Origin: Tretioscincus oriximinensis
Lineage: Eukaryota; Chordata; Lepidosauria; Squamata; Gymnophthalmidae
Assembly: GCA_022410635.1 (NCBI GenBank)
Contig: JAJVDF010000255.1
Location: 1,448,437-1,512,436, forward strand
Reading direction: 5' to 3'
Length of the DNA: 64,000 nt
Below the pieces are notes generated by a model, which was given only the letters and a program-made list of their open reading frames with translations, was not told the DNA's origin and searched no databases. The first letter of the stretch is position 1. Each line of letters opens with the position of its first letter. Below, in pieces: positions 46,276 through 56,484 of the stretch. The position numbers and the translations under genes are program-made.

Positions 46276-47439
46276 ATAAGAACGTAAGACTCCATTGCAT
46301 ATAAAAAAGTAGACTTAAAGCTTCTTTGAAATCTTGTGTTCTTTTGAGAAATCTTACATTCTTCTGACAGTTTTTCCATGCTAGAGGGAAAAGACAGCTT
46401 CATAACATGTTTGTTGGGCCAAATCAATTAATTATTCAAGGTTTTCTTTACCACAGAAACAAAAAAGGAATAATTTCCTTGAGACATCCTTGAAAAAAAG
46501 AAAAGAGATTATTCCTCCACTGGCTACTTGGCCATATCCAGTAAGATAAGACTGATTTGGTTTGTGGTGATAGTGAGCAATATCCAGATTTTGGACTAAT
46601 GTAATATTCCTTATTGGTGTGATGAAATCCAGGAGTGAGATGTGAGCTAAGATAAGAAAGGTGTGGCTTGCTCATATTCTTCATGAATCTTACAAACATG
46701 AACTTCACAAATCCTTGTTTGGACAGCTGGAGAAGACTGCCCAGGTTTCTTGCTTTCTAAACAAAATGACTTGCTTGAAAAATAACCAAGAGATTAAGCT
46801 AATTCTGTTTTACTCAAGTGGGATAAATCAGCTAAATGCAAAGCAGGCTATAGATTTCCCATAATGCATTGTGTGTAAATCTGATATTTTTGCGTATACT
46901 CAAGTGATTGATTTGTTGTATGTCTGATGGGAGCATACAGAATTAACCAAGAGAATGACATATTGAAAAATGGAATAGAAGTTAGATTTTCCTTGAACTT
47001 GCTTATTTTGAAACTGCTGCCTTTCACTCTAGGCTTCTTTTTCTGTACTTTTTACTTAACTAAAATTTGTGATTAGATCATAACAGGAAAATATCAGTGT
47101 GGGTTGTGTAAAGAGGACTAATTACACGGACATTTGTGTGGCCTTTTAAGAAAGCATTCTTGTCTTGTTTCTTTATTTTAAATGGCTTTTTGAAATGGCA
47201 TCACAGGCTTTTCTTCTAGAGGGGTGTTAGTCGCCATATATTGTTGATATTTATATTGGATTCCAATACCAATCTTTAATTTTAAACCCTATTAGTTCCA
47301 AAGAGCATAGGCAATGGGGAAGTCTGGTGCCCATTGCCTTTCCTAGGTGGTCAAAAGCATGCTGGGTATCCCAAGTTTACTCTTAGCTATAGGGAATACA
47401 CCAACCTGCAGGGAGAGAAAGTTATTTAAAGTTATGTTC

Positions 47440-47688
47440 ATGGAAGCCAAGGGTATAAACAGTTACCAGGATAGATGTCTGGATGCTGCCTCTCAGATGA
47501 AGCAACAGGCAGGATTCCTGAAATGCCACTTGCAGAACGTTGAGAACAGTTGAAGTTTTTGCCTTCTTTGTTCCAGATTGCCCAGGTGCAATTGGTGGGT
47601 CACTATGTGTGAGATAGAATGTTGGACTAGATGGGCTCTGGCCTGATTCAGTAAGGCTCCTCCTACGTTCATATGTTCTTATGTATAT
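47440..47688 (+). mobile_element. L2-like LINE 3' end
   Basis: Carries catggaagccaagggtataa, ctctcagatgaagcaacagg, gatagaatgttggactagat and the terminal ttcatatgttcttatg. It resembles 7925-8176. Confidence 0.72.
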
Positions 47689-47714
47689 TTTGTATTCTTG
47701 AATGCTTTTAATTT

Positions 47715-47717
47715 GTA

Positions 47718-47748
<31 letters not shown>

Positions 47749-47750
47749 TC
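47715..47750 (+). repeat. (GT)n(GA)n microsatellite
   Basis: A short run of tg dinucleotides (tgtgtgtgtgtgtgtg) passing into gagagagagaga. Confidence 0.85.
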
Positions 47751-47904
47751 AATCCTAAAAATTTCAGTTGAAAGATGAACTGAAAGATGAAATAAATGAA
47801 CCAATGGCATAAAATTAAGCAGCTTGAACAGATGCCACAGTGGCCATCCCAGTCACAGGCTACAGAGTCTATATAGCCATTCACAGAATCACTTTGATTG
47901 TTCC

Positions 47905-48165
47905 TCCATTATTTATTAATTTGTACTTATATCCCGAGCAAGCCATACTCGAAGGTCTCAGGGCAGCCAACCATAAGGTGGCTCACATAGCTTTTGTTGC
48001 TTTCTCTACAACAGACACCCTGTGAAGTAGTTGGGGCTAAGAGAGTTCTAAAGAACTGTGACTAGCCCAAGGTCACCCAGCCAGCTTTCATGGAGGAGTG
48101 GGGAGTTGAATCGGGAGACTCCCAGATGCAAGTCTAACACTCTTAATCACTACATCGACCTGCAA
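47905..48165 (-). mobile_element. tRNA-derived SINE (second, unrelated family)
   Basis: Read on the minus strand, the head is ggtcgatgtagtgattaaga gtgttagactt (A-box-like) and gattcaactcc (B box). The body includes the complement of aaggtcacccagccagcttt. It ends in the LINE-like aaggtctcag terminus (47955-47975). The same family is at 54840-55050. Confidence 0.72.
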
Positions 48166-48189
48166 GAACCCTGAGAGCATCTGGAGAGA

Positions 48190-49025
48190 TCCTGCTGTGG
48201 ATAGTCACCAAACATAGAATGTCATCTAATGGTTGTTCATAGTTGTTTCTTTTCTGTGATAGAACTATATTTTGGGAATGACCTTCCTTCTGATATGAAT
48301 GAGGCATATCCAGTTATATTTCTGAGGTGCCAAATACAGTATGTCATCTAACACTGTTCCTTTTCTGTGGTAACTCTTTGCTTCTGTGATGTCCATCTTT
48401 CTCATATCCATGAGACACATACAGTTAGAGCTTTGAGGCAACAAATGCAGAATGGCATCCAATGAGGATCCACAGTTGGTCCTTTTCTGTAGTACCACCT
48501 TACTTTAAGAATGCCATTCCCTTTGATATTCATGAGGGACATGCAGGTATAGCTTGGAGGTCCCAAATATAGATATAACTTAATGGTAGACTTCAGTTGA
48601 TCCTTTTCTGTAGTAGAACCTTACTTTTGGAATGTTCATTTCTCTGCTTTACACAAGGCATTTGCAGCTACAGCTCTGAGGTGCCAAATATAGAATGTCT
48701 TCTAATGGTGGCCAACAGTTGTTCCTTTTGAATGATAGCTCTTTGCTCTGATATCTACATGGCACATGCAGCTATAACTCTGAAGCTCCAAATAATGACA
48801 TCTAATAATGGCCCACAGTTGGTTCTTTTCTGTGATAACATCTTCCTCTTGGAAACCCTTTCTCTCTGATAGCCAGGAGACTCATACAGTTATGAGTGCC
48901 AAATATAGAACATTATCTAATGGTAATCTTTTTCTGTTGTAGCTCTTTCCTTGTGAAATACCTACCCTTTTGATATCCATAAGATACCTTCTGTTACACC
49001 TCTGAGGCACCTTCTAAGTAGGCTT
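48190..49025. repeat. Diverged tandem array, about 115-bp units, about 7 copies
   Basis: The block ccaaatatagaatgtcatct aatgg recurs near 48208, 48332, 48446, 48565, 48684, 48788 and 48897. Between copies lies a shared order: cttttctgt(a/g)gtag, then a 'ctttgctt..tgatatccatgagacacatacag' type segment, then 'agctctgaggtg'. Units run 105-125 bp and differ by substitutions and small indels. There is no open frame across the array on either strand. Confidence 0.85.
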
Positions 49026-49564
49026 TCCTTTGTGTGGATGCCTGCCTCTCCTCCTGCCTGAGCTCACCCAATTTTTACAATATTTTTAAATTAAACGTTT
49101 TTAATTTCAAAATGCCTCAGGCTTTTCAAAATAATCAATTGCCTGACCAAAAACTTTATATGTGGTTATCTAGCATTTTCTGCTCCCCACCCATTTTGAA
49201 ATTGAATTTGAAATGTTGAAAAACATGGAAGTAAATGAACAATAAAATGTTCTAAAAGTGGGTGGCTTCTGTTTTCTTAACCTTAGTGCATAAATGTAGA
49301 CTAGCAATATTAAAGAATCAAAATTTATCTGAATAAAGAGTGTTCTTTACCTTCGTGAATCATCAAGCTTGAATACATTTAATCTAGAGCAGCAACTGAA
49401 TTTAATTAGACTGGTAGGTGTTATGAACTTCTCAGGGCTTCTGGTCACAGACTCAGTGAATGTAATTTCTACAAAAATGGACAGTTGTCAGGAAAATGTC
49501 TGCTTGAACTTCAAAAGAATGAGAAATGTTTAAAATGAATATTAAAAGAAAGAATCAGAAGGTT

Positions 49565-49675
49565 ATATCCCAGGAAGATGCATCTGAAGGAGCAGATTTG
49601 TCTACAAAAGCTTATGTTGCCTACTTTTTTCTTGTTAGTCTCTAAGATTCTGTAAGACCCCTTGCTAGATAATCC
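49565..49675. repeat. Fragment of foldback-type repeat
   Basis: gcatctgaaggagcagattt gtctacaaaagcttatg ... cttgttagtctctaagattc matches one arm of the family seen complete at 52365-52705. Confidence 0.6.
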
Positions 49676-50102
49676 AAACACAGTCTTGGGGTATTTCAAG
49701 GTTTTACACTCGGGGTGCAGCCTCAGTCTGCAAAAGGTTGCAAAGTCATTTCTAAGACCCTGTGATTTTGGCTGCAGGAACCACAATGATAGTGATTTTT
49801 AAATGTTTTACTGATGTGTTTTTTGTGATGCTTTTTTAGACTTCTGTTACCCACCGTGGGACCTATGCTGAAAGGTGGCATATCAATTCTTATATAATCA
49901 AATAAAAAAAAAAATAGTAAGCTTACACACAAGCTAGCTTTTGATGTTGCCACCTTGAAATAACAGCTCATCAGTGAGGGGACCTCAAGCTCCTCACAAG
50001 CCCTCTCAAATGCTCACAGAAAGGCCTCAACACTTACAGGGGGAAGCGTTTTAAATCAAGCCCTCTCCATGAGTGTTCTGATGTTTGACCCATGGAGCCT
50101 GG

Positions 50103-50459
50103 CTAATCCTTGAGGCCAGCCTGTTTGGCCTCCATTCTGAGTTGTAACATGGCCCTTTGTTGAGCCCTATCCTTTTCCTTATTCTCACGTTCAATTTCAG
50201 CCAGCCTCAGTTTCTCAGGTTGTTCAGCCTGAAATCTCTCTTTTTCTACTTCAAGCACTCTCTGCTTTTCTCTTTCAGCCGCCTGTCTTTTCTCTCTCTC
50301 AAGCTCCAATTTTTGCATTTGGGCTTTGTGTTTAAGCTTTAGCTTTAACAAAGCTAATTCTACCTCAGTGGGGCTTTGGCCACTAGGCTCCACTGTAGAT
50401 GCGCTAGGCTTAGGCTGACCAGCCTGTGCCTTGTCCATCTTTTTGGATTTGGTCGCCAT
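50103..50459 (-). pseudogene. gag-like fragment of the LTR retroelement
   Basis: A 118-codon frame begins at an ATG in the expected position after the leader. It has a Pro/Ser-rich start and then a long charged coiled-coil stretch rich in Lys, Glu, Gln and Arg (about residues 34-115), as in N-terminal Gag regions of reptile LTR elements. An in-frame stop ends it. A short gag-like remnant lies further on in another frame. It is a relic, and nothing suggests domestication. Confidence 0.6.
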
Positions 50460-50663
50460 TCACTCAATGGCACTAGTACCAAATCCCCAAAGACCACTAT
50501 TGTTAGTGGTGTTTACGGGTCTATTTTCTTTGTACTCTTTATTTTCACAAACTTTTCCCTCAGAAAAGCCTTTTTTCTTCTTTCCTATCCTTCTTTCCCC
50601 AATCTACTACAATTACCAAAAACAATTACCTCATGGATTGGGTCCCTCCCTTTCACCTGGTGC

Positions 50664-51123
50664 TAGGGTTGCCATATTTTGGCAGCCCAAAACTGGGAAG
50701 GGGTGGGTGGGGGTGCCACACACATGCGCGCACACACGCACGCACGCAGACGCTTGTGGTGAAACAGTGAGAACAGAGCTCTGTTCTCTTGTCAAAAGCT
50801 CTGTTCTCTTGTCAAAACCCCAAGCGTTTTTCCTCTGCTGGAGGCGAGTTGGTGCGCTTCGCCTGACAGCAGGTGCGAAACCCCGCCTCCAGCAGAGGAT
50901 CAGCTATGGCACGCTCCAAGGTTCCTTCCAGGGCCTTGGAAAGCATTGCTCGGGCTGCAGAGTTGACGGCTCCTTTGCCTTTAAAATCCTGGATTTTTAC
51001 ATTCTCTGATGCAGCATCGGGGAATGTAAAAATCCAGGATTTTCTCTTAAAACCCGGAGGGGACTATATTTTAGTCCCCAAAGACGGGATTGTCCCGCCT
51101 TCCCGGGACGTATGGCAATCTTA
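50664..51123. mobile_element. Non-autonomous hAT element with 8-bp TSD, inside the LTR-element leader
   Basis: The ends tagggttgccata and tatggcaatctta match the copies at 36551 and 58838. An exact 8-bp duplication cctggtgc flanks it (50656-50663 and 51124-51131). It therefore inserted after the LTR element. The interior contains a 22-bp tandem duplication (about 50773-50816). Confidence 0.88.
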
Positions 51124-51280
51124 CCTGGTGCCCCACAATACCACAGACTTTTACCTCAGGCACCAGTCCTTGTCTTACTCCTGATGATCTACGTTACCAC
51201 AAAACGTTTACCTCAGGCACCAGTTCTTTTTTGCTAATAGCAGGTCCCTCACACAGGGATCCCAGCTACTGGATTCTATG

Positions 51281-51305
51281 TCGAATCCCACCTTCGCTGC
51301 CACCA
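51281..51305 (-). promoter_or_regulatory. Primer-binding site (tRNA-Leu type)
   Basis: The + strand tcgaatcccacc and cgctgccacca matches the T-arm and acceptor 3' end of vertebrate tRNA-Leu(UAG/AAG), with two extra bases (tt) in between. It lies 6 bp from the LTR edge, as a primer site should. Confidence 0.7.
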
Positions 51306-51311
51306 GAAAAT

Positions 51312-52098
51312 TGGAGCGTCTCCACCCCACCCAAGCCTTTTGCTCTACCTGAGCACCTACTGGAACCTGGACGCTGGTCCAAGCTATAGGTTACCAAACC
51401 AGTCTTACACTACTATGGTCAACCTCAGCTGCTGGGACTCCACACAAGTTACCAGGCAGCTACAAGCACTTCCTTCTCCTCTACTGCTTAGCACAGGTAA
51501 GGCCTACTATCCCCAACACACAGAGTGGTGGTGGTGAAGACTTTGCCTTCCACACACTTAACTAATAAGAGAGGAATATGAAAAGAAGGATTCTGAGGTA
51601 AAATATATATTTCAAAAAACAAACAAGTTTATTGTAGAACACAACAGGATTAAAGTGGTTTGAAAATAAAAGAATAATAGAACTCAAAGTAGGATCACAC
51701 GCCACCCTCAGGAGCAGACGTTCCTAAGCCCATGAGCATCAAATTGTGAAGGACCTCACTGCAAGTCTTCTCTCCCTCAGCCTATTAACGTCTCTCACTC
51801 CCCCTCCACACAAGGCAGGATCTATTGAGACGGTCCCCTCCCACTCAGAGCTTCCACAGGCTCCAAGTCTGTCAGAGGAAGGGCCTCAGGCAATGGGCAG
51901 GGCTAGCTTTATAGGCCCAGCCTGCCGCCTGATTGGGTACTCCATCACTGGGTTCCCCTCTCATCTGGGCAGAGAGCAAGCCACACACCCTCTTTTGGGC
52001 TCAGCCTCCCTCGTCCTTTGGATTAAACCCAGGAAATAAAAATACAAACCTTAGGCCTGTAAATAAAATGAAGGCCCCTAAACCTGGCAAGCGCCACA
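51312..52098 (-). repeat. Long terminal repeat of the truncated LTR element
   Basis: The minus strand carries, in LTR order, a CCAAT box (cccaatcagg, around 51930), a TATA-like box (ctataaag, around 51910) and a polyadenylation signal AATAAA near 51630. The ends are short inverted tgtggcg/gctcca. The start matches the solo LTR at 55097-55833. Confidence 0.72.
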
Positions 52099-52364
52099 AT
52101 CAGCTCATACCAAATAAAGAAAATGATCGGAAGAGACTTTTGTGTATAAAAGGACTACAGCTTGAAGAGGAAAGTAATGTATTGTCATAACTGAAGGATG
52201 GTTGGATACAGAGACACAAAAATGTGGGGTTTCCAGAAATTAAAACTAGGTTTCAAATTACAGTTCTGCCTCACATCAATTCTAGGACACAAAATAAGAA
52301 TCCTTGGCTAGGTTTATAAAGGTCTCATGAATGTGTTTTAAGGGTCTGTTACTACAAATCTAAG

Positions 52365-52705
52365 TCAATTTCAGAGAAATAGCCGTGTTAGTCTAGCAGA
52401 AAGTCCAGCAAAGGGGCTAGCAGCACTTTGAGACTAACTTGAGAAAAGTGGTTGGCATAAGCTTTCGTAGACAGGTCTACTTCTTCAGATGCTGAGGGAC
52501 TAATGCCAGGGTCAGGTATTTATATTTACCTGCAATTCAACACCTCCCTACAGTTGCATATGCTTTGTCTTCTCCCATACACATTTCCCTATAAATACCT
52601 GACCCTGGCATTAGTCCCTCAGCATCTGAAGAAGTAGACCTGTCTACGAAAGCTTATGCCAACCACTTTTCTCAAGTTAGTCTCAAAGTGCTGCTAGCCC
52701 CTTTG
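52365..52705. mobile_element. Inverted-repeat retroposon with 13-bp TSD
   Basis: Arms 52407-52524 and 52590-52707 are exact reverse complements (118 bp) around a 65-bp spacer. The left side carries an extra 42 bp (tttcagagaaatagccgtgt ...). The 13-mer ctacaaatctaag lies at 52352-52364 and at 52706-52718 and looks like a target duplication of the length made by LINE-type integration. The core gaagtagacctgtctacgaaa defines the family. Confidence 0.8.
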
Positions 52706-52929
52706 CTACAAATCTAAGATATAACTCATTACTATATTGTGCAAACAGAGCTGTCATTCAAGCCCAGCAGTTGGAGACTTACACTAATTAACTAAATTAT
52801 AAATGGTGTCTTTTCAATGAGGTAGTTTAAATCTCAGTAATTTAGTGGAATAATTTTGTAGTGATACTCTAGCCCAGATGAGAAATTTCATCAAAGGCTT
52901 TTTAAAGGTTGTAGGCACACACGCATGTG

Positions 52930-53230
52930 TGTGTGTAAAATCCACAATGTGAGAAACAATTGCAGAATGCAACTAACACATGTACCTGTAAATCTGGGTG
53001 GAATCCACGAGACAACTAACCAGGAAGTAAATACGGAGCATGCTCAGCCAGCGATTCTGGGCTGTAAACAACACAGTATAGACAACTAACCATGCTCAGC
53101 CAGCGATTCTTCCTGGCCTAATCCTGTTAAGGAGTGGTACACAGGAAGCCTTATTGACTCCTCTGCTGCAAGTATGGCAATTTCACAAAACATCAGCTAA
53201 AGAATACTGTGGGTGCATTGCAAAAACTTT
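52930..53230 (+). repeat. Unclassified interspersed repeat (shared with 42010-42300)
   Basis: Collinear with 42010-42300. It has an internal direct duplication of gacaactaacca and catgctcagccagcgattct (near 53010-53060 and 53078-53110). Confidence 0.6.
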
Positions 53231-53568
53231 GTTTAGCACGTGAGACAGAGATATCCTGATGATCTATACTCTCCTCCCCCCCTCCCTCATTGGAAGGACA
53301 AATGCAGAGATAGCTAGAAGTCAAAATCCTGAGTGAAAAGGTGTATTTTTACTAGGCTCCAAAAGTTATACAGTATAGGTACTTGGTGAGCCCCTAGAGG
53401 GAGGCTGTTCCAGGATGTGGGACCCACCACAGAGAAGGCCTTCCTCCTATGTGTCCCTACTTCTTGCACCTCTGAAACTACCAGACGGGCTGGATTATGC
53501 TGCTATGAGCACATTTCTGCCCCTTTTCATGGCTATTCATTTGATTACAGGCATCTTAAATCATTCTT

Positions 53569-53846
53569 CCTCCTGCGTGAATGGCTCAGTGCCAAATCTT
53601 TCATTTGAGGCTCTGTGTTGGATGTGGGGAGGGGTGAGTGCCTTTTGTTAGTCATCAACCCAGCTATTTGAAAGCAAGAATTGCAAGAAATTGCAACAGA
53701 CTACAACTAGATAAATGGGAATCACCACACCGTGGTGGGGAAGATAGAATGCAAGCTTTGGGGGCGAAATAACATTGTAAACCATTTTGAGCCCCTTTGG
53801 GTGAGAAAAGTGGGGTATAAAAACCCAGTTCTTCTTCTTCCTCTCC
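53569..53846 (+). mobile_element. tRNA-derived SINE
   Basis: Head gtgaatggctcagtgccaaa (with internal deletion before the B box), then aacccagctatttgaaagca, gagcccctttgggtgagaaa and a TTC tail. Confidence 0.8.
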
Positions 53847-54399
53847 AAACACAAGGTGTTCTGGGCTTCCAATCCATAATTGAAAACATTTGTCAAAATA
53901 AATCTTGCTGTGGACAGAGGGCAGCAAGCCCAATAAATAGTGGTCACTGATGTGTTAATGGATGGATAACAACTTAGGAATAAAATGTTCACTTGCTTCT
54001 TTTCTACTTGTGCCACCTACTTACTTGTCAGAAGGTTTTTGAGAGGTGTATAATTGCCTGATGCCTTTTTAGGTCTGGAGAATTAGTGCTAATTTCCAGA
54101 TCTATGACTCATTAAAATAACACTATTCCCCTCCCCACACACTAATAGGAGTGGAATTTATCCATCACTTTATAATGTCTTCCTTGCCTGTTTCTAATCA
54201 ATATTCTAAGAGATCATTACATACTTCGAGAGGGCGCCTCTTGTTGGAGCTTGCTAGTTGGACCATAAGGTAGTGTTTGTTTCATTGATTGACATTTGAA
54301 TGACTGATTCATTTATTGCAGAACTAGCTATGTTAGCCAGGATCAAGAACAAGATAGGCAGCATGAGGTTTCGTAAGCTAGTCTAAAGATACTATGGCA

Positions 54400-54622
54400 A
54401 ATAGGACCTCCTCTGTAGTGGCCCCCAGACTATGGAATAGTCTTCCCCTTGAGATATGTCAACTGCATCATGGTATTCATTTAGAAAATCTTTGAAGACC
54501 CACTTGGTTAATCTGCCGTTTGATTGAAGGAACAACTTTCTCTTCCCAACTTTCAGGCATGGGTTTAAATTGTTAATTTTGTATTCTTACTTTTATTGAC
54601 AACCTCCCTGAAATTTCAGGTA
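54400..54622 (+). mobile_element. LINE 3' end, continued after a MITE at 54798
   Basis: The decayed ORF2 end gtggcccccagactatggaa tagtcttcccctt (PRLWNSLPL-type) is followed by a non-coding tail ccctgaaatttcaggta that resumes after the MITE as aggcaggatataagcgtaaa taaacg. Confidence 0.62.
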
Positions 54623-54797
54623 CAGGTAAAACCCTGTTATAATTAATACCAAGGGGGTCGGGTGAATTTGTTTGTTATAATGAAACCCATTGAAATCAAT
54701 GTTACTTTTACAGGCATTCTGCTGGGACTTTCAAATTCATTTGTTAGAGCGTGGATTTTGTTATATCAGGATTCTTTATAATGGGGTTTCAGCTGCA
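54623..54797. mobile_element. MITE with TA target duplication
   Basis: Second copy of the 43010-43179 element in opposite orientation, flanked by TA, splitting a LINE tail. Confidence 0.68.
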
Positions 54798-54839
54798 TAA
54801 GGCAGGATATAAGCGTAAATAAACGAATAATTATGATAA

Positions 54840-55050
54840 TATTTATTTATAATCCTTTTATTAAAGGGCAGCGCACATAGCTTTAGTTGCTTTCTCCACA
54901 ATAGACACCCTATGAAGTAAGTGTGGCTGAGAGATTCCTAAAGAAGAGTGATTGGTCCATGATCACCCAGCTGACTTCATGGAAGAGTTTGGAATTGAAC
55001 TGGAGACTGCCAGGTAAGAGTCCAGCAGTCTAACCATTATACCAAACTGC
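54840..55050 (-). mobile_element. tRNA-derived SINE (second family)
   Basis: On + it shows agctttagttgctttctcca, gatcacccagctgacttcat and gtctaaccattataccaaac, the reverse complement of a head with TAATGGTTAGAC (A box) and a B box near aattgaactgg. Confidence 0.7.
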
Positions 55051-55096
55051 CTTGTCTATGAAAGCTCACGCTGCCTGCCTTTTTCTTGTTAGTCGT

Positions 55097-55833
55097 TGTG
55101 GCGACCCCTACCTGAGGGCCCTACTATTCGATGACTCTCAGTCAGGGGTGCCACAATATCCACCCTGTTGCCCAAGCCAGCACCCACGACTGCTTTGAGC
55201 AACAGCACTATCCTCAGGCCTACACAAGGCCTCAGTGTTTACCTCAGGATGAGGGCTTTATTCACAGCCCCCACCCGTAGCGTGCTTAATTTTGTGGTTA
55301 CAGAAATAAAGAAAGAGAGAGATGTTTGAAATGAAACAAATAACAAGTTTATTGTTTACATACAAGGAATAGAAGAAAGATTAGAATAATAAAGCTACGG
55401 CTTTTATGAAGTAAGCCTGACTCAAGCACACACACCAAGCAAGTGCAACATTAGTTTCCAGATACTTCAAGCGACAGGCCCTGTGTCACTTTATTTGTTT
55501 TAAGCCCCAAGTCAAGCCTCAGCTTTGACTCCTTCAGGCTACCATACACTTCCACCCCCTCCCTCTGAGGCAGATCAGAAGCGGACCCCTCTGTCCACTT
55601 GCTACACCGCAAGTCTCCCTGACAGAAAGGCCACTAGCCCTGTTCAGCTTCCCTTTTATTTGCTGACCAGCAGGCTACTCGAGGCCCCATTGGCTGGCTC
55701 CTCCAGCCATGCCCCCTCCCAAACAGGGACTCAGGAAGCCACGCCCCTGCCCAGGCCTGCTCTTCCCCCCTCCCACTGGGATAACTAGTAAGTAAACAAA
55801 AGAAACACAAACCTCAAAATGGAGGACGCCACA
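55097..55833 (-). mobile_element. Solo LTR related to the 51312 LTR
   Basis: The ends are tgtggcg and cgccaca. A near 5-bp duplication (gtcgt at 55092-55096, gtcat at 55834-55838) flanks them. On the minus strand there is a CCAAT box (gccaatgggg), a TATA-like aaataaaaggg and an AATAAA near 55350. No internal sequence remains, so it is a product of LTR-LTR recombination. Confidence 0.75.
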
Positions 55834-56004
55834 GTCATCCCCACTGAGCCTTATTCTGGGTTGTTTCTTGGCACAGAGCTTGGCCATTCACATGCCAGTG
55901 CAGACTATGGCAGGCCCCATTTGTCACTACAGGCCACTAGCATGTAGATGGCAGTCTCCTATTCTGAGACAGAGCTCAGAATAAGGCCCAGTGGGGACAG
56001 GACC
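55834..56004. mobile_element. MITE related to 353-518
   Basis: gtcatccccactgagcctta ttctg pairs with cagaataaggcccagtgggg ac at the right end. The left tip was disrupted by the solo LTR insertion. Confidence 0.62.
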
Positions 56005-56198
56005 TAAGGAGCTATGAGATCCTCTTGCTTGCATTTGTCTATCATTCTTCATCCAGAGATTCCCAGAACTGTTTATTGCTCATGTGGTTAGGCCATTGCT
56101 AGCAAATATGAAGGACCTTCTTAGCTTGATCCTTCTCCCTCTGGTTTAGCCCAGCCCAGGTTCGTTGTCCATCCAATTTAGCTGTTTTAACTTTGGTT

Positions 56199-56479
56199 GT
56201 GGGAATCCATCTCTCGCCTGGGAGATTGGGTTCCGAAGCCCTGTGTTGGACATGGGGAGGGGTGAGCACTTTCTACTAGCCTGTAGCTCTAACCAACCCA
56301 GCTATTCTAAAGCATGAATTGCAAGAAATTTCAACTGACTGCAAGTAGATACATGGGAACCACCACAGCATGGTGGGGAAGATAGAATATCAGCCTTCGG
56401 GCAAAATGCCCTTGTAAGCCGCTTTGAGTCCCTTTGAAAGGTGAGAAAAGCGGGGTATAAGAACTCAGTTCTTCTTCTG
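56199..56479 (+). mobile_element. tRNA-derived SINE
   Basis: Starts inside the head (ctggga gattgggttccgaagccc), with a complete body and tail gctttgagtccctttgaaag gtgagaaaagcggggtataa and TTC repeats. Confidence 0.8.
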
Positions 56480-56484
56480 ATCTC

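Larger units (their letters stand above)
49975..52098 (-). mobile_element. Truncated LTR retroelement (5' LTR, primer site, gag start)
   Basis: Read on the minus strand, an LTR at 52098-51312 (ends tgtggcg ... gctcca) is followed after 6 bp by a primer-binding site at 51305-51281 complementary to the CCA end of a tRNA-Leu-type tRNA. A leader and a gag-like open frame follow (50459-50103). The leader is interrupted by a hAT element (50664-51123). Similarity ends near 49975, so capsid remainder, protease, RT and integrase are absent. The Ty3/Gypsy-like assignment is tentative. Confidence 0.75.

Noticed and set aside
48190..49025. CRISPR-like regular repeats
   Set aside because: The genome is a vertebrate and the units are 105-125 bp, diverged throughout, with no constant-repeat/unique-spacer pattern.
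50103..50459. Domesticated coiled-coil host gene
   Set aside because: It lies exactly where gag should follow an LTR, primer site and leader. It is single-exon and truncated, with no sign of preserved function.
51281..51305. Possible tRNA-Leu 3' fragment or gene
   Set aside because: Only the T-arm and CCA end are present, next to an LTR edge, so it is a retroelement primer site.
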